A program made the translations under genes and the position numbers. 64,000 bases of DNA from Macrotis lagotis. Its lineage: Eukaryota > Chordata > Mammalia > Peramelemorphia > Peramelidae. Each line of letters starts with the position of its first letter. Position 1 is the stretch's first letter. The notes beneath the pieces were generated by a model. It ran no database searches. It saw only the letters and a list, made by a program, of their open reading frames with translations, and had not been told where the DNA came from. Of this stretch, positions 34,596 through 46,794 are shown in pieces. Location: positions 19,753,207 through 19,817,206 of the forward strand of contig NC_133665.1 of assembly GCF_037893015.1 (NCBI RefSeq), given 5' to 3'.

Positions 34596-35189
34596 CCATA
34601 CAACTCTCTTCTTATTCTCCCCCATTCCTATTTCTCCTCTTACCAAAAAGCATGGGTCAGTAGTTCCACAATCTAGATCTCTGCTCACAGCCCAATGTAT
34701 TTTCCACATATCATGGAAGCTACAGGTTTAGAGACCCAGTTCCCCTAGTGAGCTTCATTATGTATTTTGAAACAGTGATATCAAGCCTCCTTTTGAAAAA
34801 GATATATAAAGTTCTAGAAGGTGAGGTTGCATAGAGGCTATGATGGTATAATTTATATTAGTGACATTACATTCATTATTCAATTCAATCTACTAAATTA
34901 GATATGTAATTCTTTCAAAAACAGAATGAAGATCATAAAGTTATATTGGTAAATCATGCTTTTAGAGGTGGTGAGAGAGGAAAGAAAATCACATACTTTT
35001 CAAGTATTCATACAAAAAAGGTCATAGTTTCTTAGAAAGAAGCATCTCTGATGAAGAAGCAAATTATAATTTGAATTATATTTTACCCTCTGATGTCTAT
35101 GATACTTTGGAAGAAAATATAACCAATGTTCTATAAATAACAAACCTTCAAAAGCTTAATCAATAAAAGTAGGGACCTGGAACGAACAG

Positions 35190-35395
35190 CAGATCAAAGG
35201 CAATATGGGATAACACAAAGGACGAAGATTTGGAGTCAGAGGACCTAGATTCAAATTCTGACTGCTTTCTGGGTGAAAATAGGCAAGTCTTTTAAATACT
35301 CTAGTTGTCAAATATTACCATCATCTATAAAATAAGGGGGGGGGGGGGTTAGACTAGATGATTCCTGAAATCCTTTCTAGTTCTAAATCTATGAG
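35190..35395 (+). repeat. MIR/Ther-class SINE with poly-G expansion
   Basis: It has 'ggagtcagaggacctagatt', 'catctataaaataaggg' expanded to about 14 G at 35336-35349, then 'tagactagatgattcctgaa'. Confidence 0.7.
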
Positions 35396-37210
35396 GAGTA
35401 CCCTTTCTTTATAAATCAGTACTGGACTTAAGAAATAGTATACTAATACCAATTCTCTTCATAGTGATATATATATATACATATATATATAATTAACAAA
35501 ATGGATTCTATATCAAAAACATTAAGGATAATCTCTTCAGGTATATTTGATAACAAAAAAAAATTTCTCAAAAAAATGTTTTTCTTAAAAACCCACTACA
35601 ATCTTCATAGGAAAATGACTCAGAGATCTCAAAGTTAATCAAGGTGGTTCTTAGTTTAGGCATATTTAAATGTGAATTACCATTAGTGTAAATATTAACA
35701 AAATCAGTAAGTTATGTTAATCTATGAAAACTCAAATGGTAATGATAACTTACCTAAATGTCCACTTGAAGTCTTGTAAAGCAGTATAAGAAACCTAGCT
35801 GAGATTGTGAATATTCAATTGCTCTAAGCCATTCATGGATTCAATTTTCTTCTACTACCTAGCCCCAGTTTGGGGGCATAACATTTAAAAGGGAGATGAG
35901 TAGCTTTCCTTGGCTGGATATAATCAGAAGCATCATGATATTAAGAAAGTGTGAAAGATAGACACATCTAATTAAGAATTTTCCCCCCATTAGAAAAATT
36001 AAAAGATCACTGAAAAAGGGAAAGCTATGGAATGAAATGGGAACAAATTATCAATAAATGCTCTACCAAATTAGATCTGTTACAACTTATCCTACATATG
36101 CAAAGGATTTACATCCCACCTATATCCTCTGAAAAGAGTAGTCTATCCATATTTACTTAGTTAACATTTTCTTACCTTATTTTTTTATATGGTGGGGACA
36201 GAGAGTTATTAATGCCAAAAAGCTTCTTCCTATTAGTTCCTAAGAAAATAACTTTCTGTATTAAAAGATAGCTAGTGAACAACCAGAAAAGGAAGGCTTC
36301 GTTAAAAAAAGTCATATAGGTTTATCAAGAATAAACCATGCAAGACTAATCTTATTTCTTTTGTGATAGTGTTTATTAGTTTAATAAAGCAGTTCAGAAA
36401 ATATTGCATAGTTTAACTAGATCTGAACAAAACATATGATGAAATAGCTCATAGTCTTCTTATGGAAAGATCAAAGATCAAAAGATGTGAGCTCTAGATT
36501 TACAACTTAGAAAGTAGACAGATACAAAAGAATAGTAATTCTTAATTGATTCAGTGTCAATCTGGCAGAACTCCAATGGAGTGTTCCAGAAATCTGTGCC
36601 TGTCACTAATGACTTGCCTAAAGGCATAATGGCATGCTCATCAAACTTTCAGATGACACAGAATTAGGAAGGATAGCTAGATGAGAATAAGTGACAACCA
36701 GGATCGAAAAAAAAATCTTGACAGATTCAAAACCTGGGCCTAAATCTTTTAAATTCAATATGATAAATGTAAAATCTTATACATGTTAAAAAAAATCCCA
36801 ATTACAGAATGGAAAAGGAATATTTAAATGGCAGTCCACCCTAAAAACGAAACAGCCTAGGGGCTTTAGAGGAATTCTAAAAAATCTTCTTCTAATTCCA
36901 ACTTCCTATCTCATTCAAAGGGAAAGAAAACCTAAATTGATTGCTTACATATCTTTTATTTACATAGTTAAGATTTTGTTAATTGATATGAAGTATATGT
37001 AAAATAATAAATAGTTCCAGAAGTCATCAAAAAAAGGGGAAAAGGCTCATACAATTGAACTTGCTCTTAAAACTGAAAAATTTCTCTATGATAAAATATA
37101 TTCTTTTCCCAAAAGTCTGTTCAAGGAGATATGGCAGTGCTGTAACAGTTAAAAATAGCTACTTCAATCTTGGGTCACATGAAGACAGATTTAGCTTCCA
37201 GGAATAAAGA
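35396..37210. other. CEP20 intron 4, no gene or clear repeat
   Basis: AT-rich intron sequence with a short TA run near 35467-35492. Phrases near 36540-36720 hint at an old LINE/ERV remnant, but I cannot assign them. Confidence 0.4.
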
Positions 37211-37214
37211 AGCG

Positions 37215-37585
37215 AGTTAGTGATCAAGGACAATCCTGAGAAACCTGATATGGAAAAATGCTATCCACATTCTGGAAAAAAAAAAAACCCTATGGAATCT
37301 AAATGCAGAATGTTCACTTTTTAAAATTTTTTTTATATTTTTTCTTTCTTATGGTTTTTCGCCCTTAGTTCTAATTCTTTTTTCACAACAGGACTAATAT
37401 GGAAATATGTTAAACATGATTGTACATGTACAACTTATATCAGATTGTTCTTTGTCATGGGGAGGGGAGAAGGAGGTGGAGGATTGGTAGAAAAATGTGA
37501 AACTCCAAAGCTCACAAAAGAATGAAGATTGAAAACTATCTTTGCATGTAATTGGGGGGGGGGGGGAATAAAATAAAGGGGAAAA
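37215..37585 (+). mobile_element. L1 3' end, 5'-truncated
   Basis: It has 'ggacaatcctgagaaacctg', 'atgctatccacattctggaa', 'gactaatatggaaatatgtt' and the purine tract, ending in poly-G then A. Confidence 0.75.
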
Positions 37586-38118
37586 AAAAAGAAAATGGGG
37601 AAATTTAATAGTTATCTTTAAGGATCTGAAAGACTGGCATGAAAAAGGGATGTGACTTTCTCTGTTCAGTACCAGAGGATAGAATGATGTCTGGAAATTG
37701 CAGAGGCAAATTTAGGCCTGACAGGTAAAATGTCATCCATAAGTGAAATGGGCTGTCCTGAGACACAAGGGATTACTTGTTTTTCTCCTTGTCCCCTCCC
37801 AACTCCCCATTTGAATGTTTTCAAGCAGAGGCTAGATAGCACTAGTCAGGTAGTTGCAAGAGACTTTTTTTTCTGGGTGAGGTTTTTTGGCCACACTTTC
37901 ACCTTTAAAACTGTGATTTTCTGGAGTGTTCTAGAATTCAGTCTGCAACAAAGCTTTCATCAGGGACTCTTATTTATGGAATGAAATACAATTTAAATAT
38001 CAGAATTTTGTTCGTGGTCATTTTGTCTCTAGGATTCTCTCAGCATAGCATTTTGGAGCTAGGAACAAATTAATAACAAAATGCAACAATATTTGGTACA
38101 AAATTAAATAGAACTTAC

Positions 38119-38250
38119 ACAATTTTTTGAATTAGGCTGCCTGTCAAAATTCATCTTGGAAGCTGCAGTGAAGATCCTTTCATGAAAGTGGTTTGGATTC
38201 CATCTTTATTCGCATGTAAGAAATGAGATATAATTCCATATAAAAGAGGT
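38119..38250 (-). CDS. CEP20: CEP20 exon 4 (coding to the TGA at 38151-38153)
   Basis: The acceptor 'tttaccatag' at 38251-38260 and the donor gtaagttc at 38118-38111 bound 132 nt. The frame inherited from exon 3 reads PLLYGIISHFLHANKDGIQ, then TTFMKGSSLQLPR and TGA. The human counterpart continues with a tail containing RQPS; here the next frame over reads DRQPNSKN straight after the stop, so one indel near 'CAGCTTCC' explains the loss. The exon is also about 5 nt shorter than the human one, so its phase no longer fits the terminal exon. The stop lies about 32 nt before the last junction, too close to trigger nonsense-mediated decay under the usual 50-nt rule. Confidence 0.88.
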
Positions 38251-38804
38251 CTATGGTAAAGAGAAAATAAAATAAAAGCAACAGTTAAAAGCATTAAAAT
38301 GAGAAGAAATATTCATTTTGAAATAGGTAATTTTAGGGGGGCATATAAATCTTATAAAACATTTTTTCCTGACATAAATATCAACTGGTAATATTTCTTT
38401 TAAATCCAAGATAACTAATACCATTTTGCCACATACTTTCAAACTTAGATAAAACATGTTATCCAACAAATACATAAGGACTTGAAGGTACCACTTAAAA
38501 AATTCAATTTCTTCATGTTAAAGATAAAGAAACAAAGGATTCCTGGAGATGAGTGATCAATTCAAGGTCATACAACTAAATGCCAAAATCTGAACTTGAA
38601 TCCATGCCTAGAATTCCCTTCTTCTTGATATTCTTTTTTCTGGACTCTTGTGATAACTGTGCTTCCTTCTTTATCCTTCCTGTATAACTTTTCCTTCTTG
38701 ATCTCCTTTGCCAGTTCATCAACTATAACATAACCCTTAACAGAGTACACAACAAAGTTTTTATCTTGGGCCCTTTTATGTTCTCTTAGTGGGCTCATTA
38801 GTTC

Positions 38805-39480
38805 TCATGGGTTTATCATCTCTACTTAATGATTCCTAGATCTATGTAGTCCTAGTCTCTACTCTAAATTCCAATTCCATTATTACCAACTGCCTTTGGA
38901 CATTTAAAACAGGATATCCTGTAGCCATCTCAAACTAACCAAGTTCAAAACAACTCAAATTCCCAAACTCCCAACCACCTCTTTTTTTTGTTTTGTTTTT
39001 TTGTTTTTAGGTTTTTTGCAAGGCAAATGGGGTTAAATGGCTTGCCCAAGGCCATACAGCTCCAATCACCTCTTTCAAAATTTCCCTGTTATAGTCAAGG
39101 GTACTAACATGCCTCTCTGGGCAACCAGATTTACCAATTCAGGAGTCCTCACTTACTCTCAACTCATACATACAAGCACTTGTCAGGTCTTGTCAATTTT
39201 ACTCTAAACATCATCTCTCATATGTATCTCCTTCTCTCTACTCACACAGCCACCATTTTATTACAAACCATTTGAGATCTCTAACCAGAACTATTGCAAA
39301 GGCTTCATAATTGGTCTCCCAGTTTCAAATCTCAGCCCTCTCCAATTTAAGTTCCACACACCTGCAAAAGTCATATTCCTAAAACCACAGGTTTTTGCTT
39401 TTCCCCTACTTAAATTCTAGTAATTCTCTATTACTCCTAAGATAAAAATGATCCAAAAAGCCCTAAAGATTGAAATAAGA
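38805..39480 (+). mobile_element. L2-type LINE 3' fragment
   Basis: It has 'taccaactgcctttggacat', 'agaactattgcaaaggcttc', 'ataattggtctcccagtttc', 'aagtcatattcctaaaacca', as in the L2 tract at 17.5-18.3 kb. A truncated SINE interrupts it. Confidence 0.55.
38985..39061 (-). mobile_element. SINE tail half with TSD
   Basis: Only the poly-T and tail through 'ccatacagc' are present. CCAACCACCTCTTT before (38971) and CCAATCACCTCTTT after (39062) mark an insertion truncated at its 5' end. Confidence 0.8.
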
Positions 39481-39540
39481 AAAAATTTAAGTGGGATAAA
39501 TGTAAAGTTCTAAACCTTGATTTAAAAAATCCATTGCTAG

Positions 39541-39625
39541 GGGGTAGCTAGGTGGCGCAGTGGATAGAGCATCAGCCCTGGAGTTAAATATTTGAGGCCG
39601 CATTTGAACTCAGGTATTCCTAACA
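39541..39625. mobile_element. Rearranged SINE: forward head joined to inverted body
   Basis: 39541-39583 is a forward head (GGTAGCTAGGTGGCGCAGTG...). 39589-39625 is body sequence in the opposite sense ('tttgaactcaggtattccta'). Confidence 0.65.
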
Positions 39626-39628
39626 ACC

Positions 39629-41135
39629 AATCTGGAAAACAGATTCAGTAAAGATAATTTAAAAATTATTGTACTTGGATACCTTAAAGTCATGATCAGG
39701 AAAAGAGCCTTAATCTCATTTTTAAAGAATTCCTACAAGAAAACTGCCAATATCCTAGAAGCAGAGGGCAAAATAGAAATTGAGAGAATCCACCAATCTC
39801 CCCCAGAAAGAGATCCAAAAACAAGAACCCCCAGGAATATCATAGCCAAGTTCCAGAACTCCCAAGTCAAAGAGAAAATATTACAAGCAGCTAGAAGGAC
39901 ACAATTCAAACATCATGGAGCTGCAGTCAGGATCACACAGGACTTAGTAGCAATTATATTAAGGGCTCATAGGGCCTGGAATATAATATTATGGAAGGCA
40001 AAAGAGCTTGTATTGAACCTGAGAATCAACTACCCAGCAAAACTGAACATCCTCTTCCAAGGTAAAAGATGAACTTTCAAGGGAACCGGGGACTTTCAAA
40101 TGTTCCTGTTGAAAGGACCAGAGCTAAACAGAAAATTTGACCTTCAAGTACAGGACTCAGGTGAAGCATAGAGAGTGGTAGAAGGATAAATTATGAGGGA
40201 CTTGATGAACTGCATGTATTCCTGCATGGAAAGATGATATTGATAATACTTATATGAACCTTCTCATTTCATAGAGCAGGTAGAAAGAGCTTAGGAGTTT
40301 TTATAGATGAAACAAAGGAGAGAGCTGAATTTGAAGATATAATATATTGTAAAAATGGAGTCAATGGCTAAAAGGGAAATGTACTGGGAGTAAGAGAAAG
40401 GAGAGGCGGAATAGGCTAAGATATTTCATATAAAAGTTTTTTTTTTGCAATGAGCTTTTGCAATGATATGGAAGGGGGGAAGGCAAGAGGGAATGAGGGA
40501 ACCTTTACTCTCATCATAAATAGCTCAGAGAGGAAACAGCATACACACTCAATATAGACATCTAAAGTTAAAAAGAGAGAAGGGGGACGGGGGAGGGGGG
40601 GTGTGGATGATAGAGGAGAGGGAGATCATAGGAGAGAATAGTCAGATATAACACATTTTCTTTTTTACTTTTTGCAAGGTGCTGGGATTGAGTAGCCTGT
40701 CCAGGACCACAGGGCCAGGTGGTTTCTTGGTCTCTGGGGTGGTATATGGGCTTGGGGTCTCTTGGCCCCAAGTCTGGTGCTCTGTACACTGCGCCACTCA
40801 GCTACCCTACAGCACATTTTAGAAGAGGGACAGAGTGAAAGGAGAGAGAGAATATAACATATGGTAAGTGGGGAGGAATGGATGGAAGGAATTACAATCA
40901 GCAATAGCAACTTTGGAAAAATATGGAAGTAACTTCTGTGATGGACTTATGATAAAGAATGTGATCCACCTAAGACAGAGCTGATGGTATCAGAACACAA
41001 ACTAAAACACATTTTTTTCTCTTTCTTTTACTTTATTTCTCATGAGGTTCTATATTTTTGTGGGGGGAGGGGGTATTATGTTTATTCTTGAACAAGAATA
41101 CTATAGTAATGTATAAATAAAGTTATATTAAACAA
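39629..41135 (+). mobile_element. HAL1-like element, 5'-truncated copy 2
   Basis: It starts inside ORF1 (ENRFSKDNLKIIV-like), keeps an open stretch at 39692-40072 covering the RNA-binding and C-terminal region (LEAEGKIEIERIHQSP, SQVKEKILQAARRTQ, NYPAKLNILFQ), then passes straight to the same 3' region as the 3299-7146 copy. It ends 'gtataaataaagttatatt'. No ORF2 is present. Confidence 0.75.
40654..40812 (-). repeat. Captured antisense SINE body in HAL1-like copy 2
   Basis: Same segment as 6275-6435: 'gctgggattgagtagcctgt', 'tggtatatgggcttggggtc', 'ctgcgccactcagctaccct'. Confidence 0.6.
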
Positions 41136-41141
41136 ACAAAA

Positions 41142-41395
41142 AAAGAAACCAGGAGGGATAGGAATTCAGGGAAGCATGGAAGGATTTGCATGAACTGATG
41201 TTGAGCAAGATGAGCAGAACCAGAAAAACACTGCACAACCTAACAGCAACAGGGGGGGTGATCATCATCCTTGATGGACTTGCTCATTCCATCAATGCAA
41301 CAATCAGAAACAATTTTGGGCTATCTGCGATGGAGAATACCAACTCAAAATAAAATCTTTTGAAAAAAATAAAATAAAATAAAAATTCATTGCAA
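41142..41395 (+). mobile_element. L1 3' end fragment
   Basis: It has 'gatttgcatgaactgatgtt', 'gagcagaaccagaaaaacac', 'gatggacttgctcattccat', then an internal deletion before the 'aaaataaaatctttt' end. Confidence 0.75.
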
Positions 41396-42180
41396 AAGTA
41401 TAGAATACATGAGAAACAGCTAGAATGTATCATGTGAAAAGAACTGCAAGTACAAAATAAGTCAACAGTGGAATAAAGAAATCAATGCAATTTTAGGTAA
41501 TATTCCAGAAGTGAAATGTCTAGAGCAAAGAAAACCACATTTGTAATACAATATTTTAGAAGAACACTGACAAACAGGAATATTTAAAGGAGGGCAACCA
41601 GGATGGTAGAGGGACTTAAAACAATGCCATATATAGGACTGAAGTAACTCAGGCTGTTTAGTCTGAGAGGGCTTGCCAAAAACATTTTAACTGTCTTAAA
41701 TTTGTTCAAAGATTAATGGAAGAAAGATTAAACTTATCATTTTTGGCCTCAAAGAACAGAAATAGGACTAACTAGATATGTTACAGGGAGATTTTAGTTC
41801 ACATGAGAAAATGTTTTCCTAACAATTAGAGATAAGTAAAATTACAATGGGCTATATTATCAGTTAAGGCTTTATCCAAATCAGCTGAGTTCTTCCAAGG
41901 TTAAATAACCACTTGTTGGGGATATATAGATCCCAAGCTGTATGTGGCCCATAACACACTCTAGGATGGCTTAGACCCGATTAAAAAGAAACTAAAATGT
42001 AATGAAATTAAAAAGATAAATTTATCAAAACAAAAAATAAAATGGAGAACACATCACATTTTAAAACTAAATCAATATGACCCAAAGGGGTCCTTCTGCA
42101 TGGTTTAGTTTCTTTTTGAGTTTTATGACACTGCTGTATTGGGTTTTCATGATCTGACAAGAGGTCTGACAAGAGGCAGC

Positions 42181-42183
<3 letters not shown>

Positions 42184-42212
<29 letters not shown>
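42184..42212. repeat. (CA)n microsatellite
   Basis: About 14 CA units. The minus-strand Val/Cys run through it is not a gene. Confidence 0.95.
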
Positions 42213-42217
<5 letters not shown>

Positions 42218-42227
42218 AAACACACAC

Positions 42228-42898
42228 GTATAGTAGAATGAATACCTGGATCTGAAGCAAAGGAACCAAATTTGAATCCTGGCTTTGCTTCTTACTACCT
42301 ATATGATCTTGAACAAGTCCATTTTCTCACCATTAAAAAGAATGAATTGCCTATACAGCAAATAGGGCCTACTTTCAGTTCTAAATCCATAGTTCAATGA
42401 TCTCTGAATTCTGCACTAATTCTGTCATTCTATAGTTTTTAATGCAGGAACTACATCTAATAAATTTTTAAATTGCAATTCTTAAATCAGCTGTATTACT
42501 CATGTAAAGTACTAACTCCAAAACTTCAGCATCAGTACAGTGGGATACACTTATTTTCAGTGTAGTACATCAAAATTTCAAGAGTCCAATTCAAAAATAT
42601 TTCCAAAACAAAGAAAAAGATTCAGTTTTAACATACAGGGCAAAAGACAACTTCCTCTTCATTATTTTAACTATTGGCTCTGTTTTTTTTAAAACATTAA
42701 ATTATGCTATCATAATAACCCATTTGACCACAGAGAGATTAAAAACATTAAGAGAAACAGAACTTGGGTTCAAATACCAGCTCTGCAATTTATTAACGTA
42801 TAACCTTGGGCAAGTAACTTTATCTTCTGCATCTCGGTTTTCTCATCTATAAAATGAGGGAGGTTGTACTAGATTAGTTTGTTAATCTGGAATTCATG
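42228..42898 (+). repeat. Two MIR-class SINE fragments
   Basis: 42228-42405 ('caaatttgaatcctggcttt', 'cttgaacaagtccattttct') and 42752-42898 ('cttgggttcaaataccagct', 'ttctcatctataaaatgagg'). Confidence 0.65.
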
Positions 42899-43039
42899 AA
42901 TTTAAAAAAAAAATTCTAATAATTGTATTTCAATATAATCATTATCCTTTGTAGTTTAAAATTTTTAAAACCTTATTCCAAGCACAGGCGAATTGGTTTT
43001 TCACTAGACTACCAAAGAGGTTCATAACACACAAAAGTT

Positions 43040-43182
43040 TTTTTTTTTAATTTAAGACAATGGGATTAAATGATGAGCCCAAGGTCACACTGGCTAAGCA
43101 ATTATTAAGTGTCTGAGGCCAGATTTGAATTCAAGTACTCCTGACTCCAGGGCAGGTACTCTATCCACTGGGCCACCTACAT
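43040..43182 (-). mobile_element. Diverged WSINE-like SINE with TSD
   Basis: CACACAAAAGTT at 43028-43039 and 43183-43194. The body is more diverged than most copies here. Confidence 0.85.
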
Positions 43183-43570
43183 CACACAAAAGTTAAGAAG
43201 TCCTGTACCAGATTACTTTCAAAGTCCCTTCTAGCTCTGATTATATGATGCCATAATTAATTAGCTGACTCAAAAGGAAAAATGATTTAAGCTAGTTTGG
43301 GGAAATTAAAAAAATTATCTCAAATTTTTTTCACATAAGTCTGAAAATGTTTTTTGCCTAACTTGATATACTAAAAAAAGCAACTCAACTTTAAAATTAT
43401 TAATTTTTTGCTTATTTTTGCTTTAAAAACTAAATATCATAAATGGCTATATTTTAGTTATATGTTGTTAATTCAAGGTAATAACCTTTCAAGATTCTAT
43501 TATATTATATGCTTGGTATTTCTTATGAAAAGAGGGTCATCATAAATATTAAATAAAATATGCCTCTTTA

Positions 43571-43719
43571 TTTTATTTTTTTAGGTTTTTGCAAGGCAAA
43601 TGGAGCTAAGTGGCTTGCCCAAGGCCACACAGCTAGGTAATTGTCTGAGACCGGATTTGAACCCAGGTACTCCTGACTCCATGGCCGGTGCTTTATCCAC
43701 TGCGCCACCCAGCTGCCCC
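43571..43719 (-). mobile_element. WSINE1-like SINE with 16-bp TSD
   Basis: AAAATATGCCTCTTTA at 43555-43570 and 43720-43735. Short deletion in the 'attattaagt' block. Confidence 0.93.
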
Positions 43720-44269
43720 AAAATATGCCTCTTTAATGTATCTTCAATATGCTATACACACAAAAGAAGTTGGTAAAGCTATGCTACACATTTTAAAAGC
43801 TAGACAACAGACTAGGAAAAAAGCATTCAAAGTTTTCACCTTTTATTAAACATAACCTCCTAGATAAATTCTTGAAATACCTATTATCTTAGACATCACA
43901 CAAAGCAGTTTTAATTTTAAAAATAATTCTAGGCTTAAATTATAAAAAACAAATGTAAGACTTTTAATTAATTAAAATTATATTGTACCTACTTTATCTT
44001 ACTTCTAAGCTAAAAAGTATAGCCTAGAAAATTCTATCCAATATGAAACAACTAAAATAAAAACAGAAAAATGTTTTTTAAAAAGCAAGGATAAAGTACT
44101 GTATCTGAGAGAAGTCAGTAACAACAGCTAAGCAATAAAGTAAAATACCACAGTCTTATGCCATTAGTCATTAAATAATTAAATGGTACTGAACTTTTAA
44201 AGCCTCATCTACCTGACACATGAATTCTTTGAAGACTGGCTAAGAAAATTCCCTGAAAATGTATGAATG

Positions 44270-44420
44270 GGGGCGGCTAGGTGGTGCAGTGGCAGTGGAT
44301 AAAGCACCGGCCATGGAGTCAGGAGTACCTGGGTTCAAATCCGATCTCACTTAACAATTCTAGCTGTGTGGCCTTGGGCAAGCCACTTAACCCCATTTGC
44401 CTTGCAAAAATCTAAAAAAA
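44270..44420 (+). mobile_element. WSINE1-like SINE with TSD
   Basis: AAAATGTATGAATG-type duplication at about 44256-44269 and 44421-44434. It has a 6-bp repeat in 'gcagtggcagtggataaag' and a small body deletion. Confidence 0.92.
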
Positions 44421-44873
44421 AAAATGTATGAATGAACAAGACTTAATCAAAGGGTTATTTCCAGTGCAGAAAAAAAGACATTTGGTAATTTACAATGTTT
44501 CCCAAAACATTCTTCATTCATTCTACAAATATTTACTTTATGCCTATCATGTGCCAAAAACTAAGCTAGGTAACTACTGTAGGAGGATAGAGCCAATAAA
44601 GCAATCTCTGAACTCAGAGAGCTTTTCTCTAAGCAACCCCTGAATGACCACAAGAATTTCAGCAAGGGTTTACTGGAGCAGGCCTAAGAAATTATTTGCA
44701 GGTTGCCTTTCAAGAAAATCTGGTCTGCCACAAGAGCCCAAAATTGTCCACTTTACAAACCATGGTTTGCAAACTAACTTCTGCTAACTGAAATAAACAT
44801 TAGGAAACTGTTTGCCTATACAGATATGAAGAAAACAAAAAAGAAAAGAAAAGCTTAAAAAATTACTTCTTAC

Positions 44874-44958
44874 ACTGTTTTTGCATTCGAGTCTTCATAT
44901 ATATTTAATTCCTTAATGAGAAATTGTCTCTCCAAAGGCATTACTGGTTGACCAGATT
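44874..44958 (-). CDS. CEP20: CEP20 exon 3
   Basis: Eighty-five nt between 'tttttttcag' and 'gtaagaag'. Joined to exon 2 it completes a Glu codon and reads SGQPVMPLERQFLIKELN, then IYEDSNAKT, ending two bases into a Val codon that exon 4 completes. It aligns without gaps to the human segment after the LisH motif (ESGQPV.PL.RQFLI.ELN). Substitutions are moderate and no frame break occurs. Confidence 0.93.
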
Positions 44959-45519
44959 CTGAAAAAAACAAGATGAGGGTTTTATGAAATCCTCAGGTAC
45001 CATAAAACACAAATAATATTCTGCAAAAAGTTGCATTTTCATGTTTTATAAAAGTTATGGAAGTAAATGCTCTATATCATGAGATAGTATTTTCTAAGAG
45101 AATAGTCAACAGAAGAGATAAGAAATAAGATCTGGATGCTAATTGGTATTCTTTCAAAAATATTTTTAAAAGACACATATAAAACACAGCTAAACTTTAT
45201 GATTATATAACTTTACTGACATTTCTACATGTTTTTTTCCCCCTCTTAGAATATGTACAGAGGAAAAACCTTACCAACACCATAGAGTTGAAAAAATGAA
45301 TAGGGGAAAAAAATGGCTCCCAAAGCCCATTCTATCAGGGAAAATGACTATTCTAGTAAGGAACAGATTCAGTAAAGACTGACAAAGTCCTTCCCCTTGT
45401 CCCAATAGGCATATACCCTTTAATCTTTGAAAACTAATATTCTAAGGTGATGAATGGCCTTGAACCATAACCATGTAGAAGTCATTAAACCTAAGCCTTA
45501 ATTCAACTTCAAGCTCATT

Positions 45520-45735
45520 GTTGTGTTTTGTCTGACTTGTCCTTCTGAGTAAAGATACTGGAGTGCTTTACTAATTTCCTATTCCAGTTTATTTTACAGA
45601 TAAGGAAACTGAGGCAAATAGGGTTAAGTGACTTACCCAGGAGTCATACAGTAGTGTTTGAGTTCAAATTTGAACTTGGGTCTTCCTGACTCCAGGCCTG
45701 GCTCTCTATTCATGGTATTACCTAGCTGTTTGTCA
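45520..45735 (-). repeat. CORE-SINE (Mon/Ther-like)
   Basis: It has 'gttgtgttttgtctgacttg', 'ttacagataaggaaactgag', 'gttaagtgacttacccagga', 'gggtcttcctgactccaggc'. Confidence 0.75.
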
Positions 45736-46142
45736 AGATCATTAAGCTCCTTTAATGTTTTAGCCTTTTATTTAATTCCTTCACTAGCTTAGAAGAACCA
45801 ATATTAAAATCTAAATGATCAAGGTAATCTAATGTCTAAATATAGGTAGAAATAATCACAGAATATGTAATAGTATATCCTCCCTCCTCTGGAAATGATG
45901 CATTTTGTGTTGGGGCTTTTCTCATTAAAAATTTTGCTTCATTCTGACTGATCTCTCAAAGGAGAGGACAGTCATGTTGTTTTTACTTGACAGAGCTTTA
46001 GAAATCTTATTTTTAGCAAGCTAAAACATTAATGGAAAAATTAAATGTAATGTATAAGAGCTCCAAATTATATTATCTATTTAACAGTGTAAAAGAAATG
46101 TCTGGGTCTAATTTTAAATTACACATTAGAAATTTCAAAATG

Positions 46143-46307
46143 GGGGGTGACTAGGTGGTAAAGTGGAGAGAGCACAGGCCCTGGAGTCAGGAGTACCTGA
46201 GTTCAAAGCCGGCCTCAGACACCTAATAATTACCTAGCTGTGTGGCCTTGGGCAAGCCACTTAACCCCATTGCCTTGCAAAAATCTAAAAAAATAAAAAT
46301 AAAAAAA
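46143..46307 (+). mobile_element. WSINE1-like SINE
   Basis: Forward full-length copy with 'gagttcaaagccggcctcag'; tail of A's and TAAAA. Confidence 0.88.
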
Positions 46308-46794
46308 ACTTTCAGAAGTTTAAAAAAATTTTTTTTAATGATTTGGACTATATTTCAATAATCTGTAATTTTTTCATGTGGATTTTTTTCAACTAAAAAG
46401 TTTACAAAACATTTCAGACTTGGCCTTAAAAATATTGTGATACAAAAATTTACTAATAACTTTTCAAAGGGTGGTCTTTGGGTGAAAAATTTAAGAGATA
46501 CTCTACTTTTGTAGGATCTGTACTAAAAATAGCTTTGAAAAATTAATGTTGAGTATATTCTAATAATGTTTCCATCTTTAAGGTTTTATATTATCAAGTC
46601 AGTTAATCCTGATAGGGAACTCTGGCTCTATTTGAGAGCCTGAAAACTATACCCATAACAGGAAAACTGAAAAAGTGATTTAAGTTTCCTATACTGATTT
46701 ATAATATACCTAATTATCACAAGACTTCTCCTGAGATTAAAAACCAAGAATTTGACTAGTCAACAAAAAGGACATATGCATGTACTAAGTGCTC

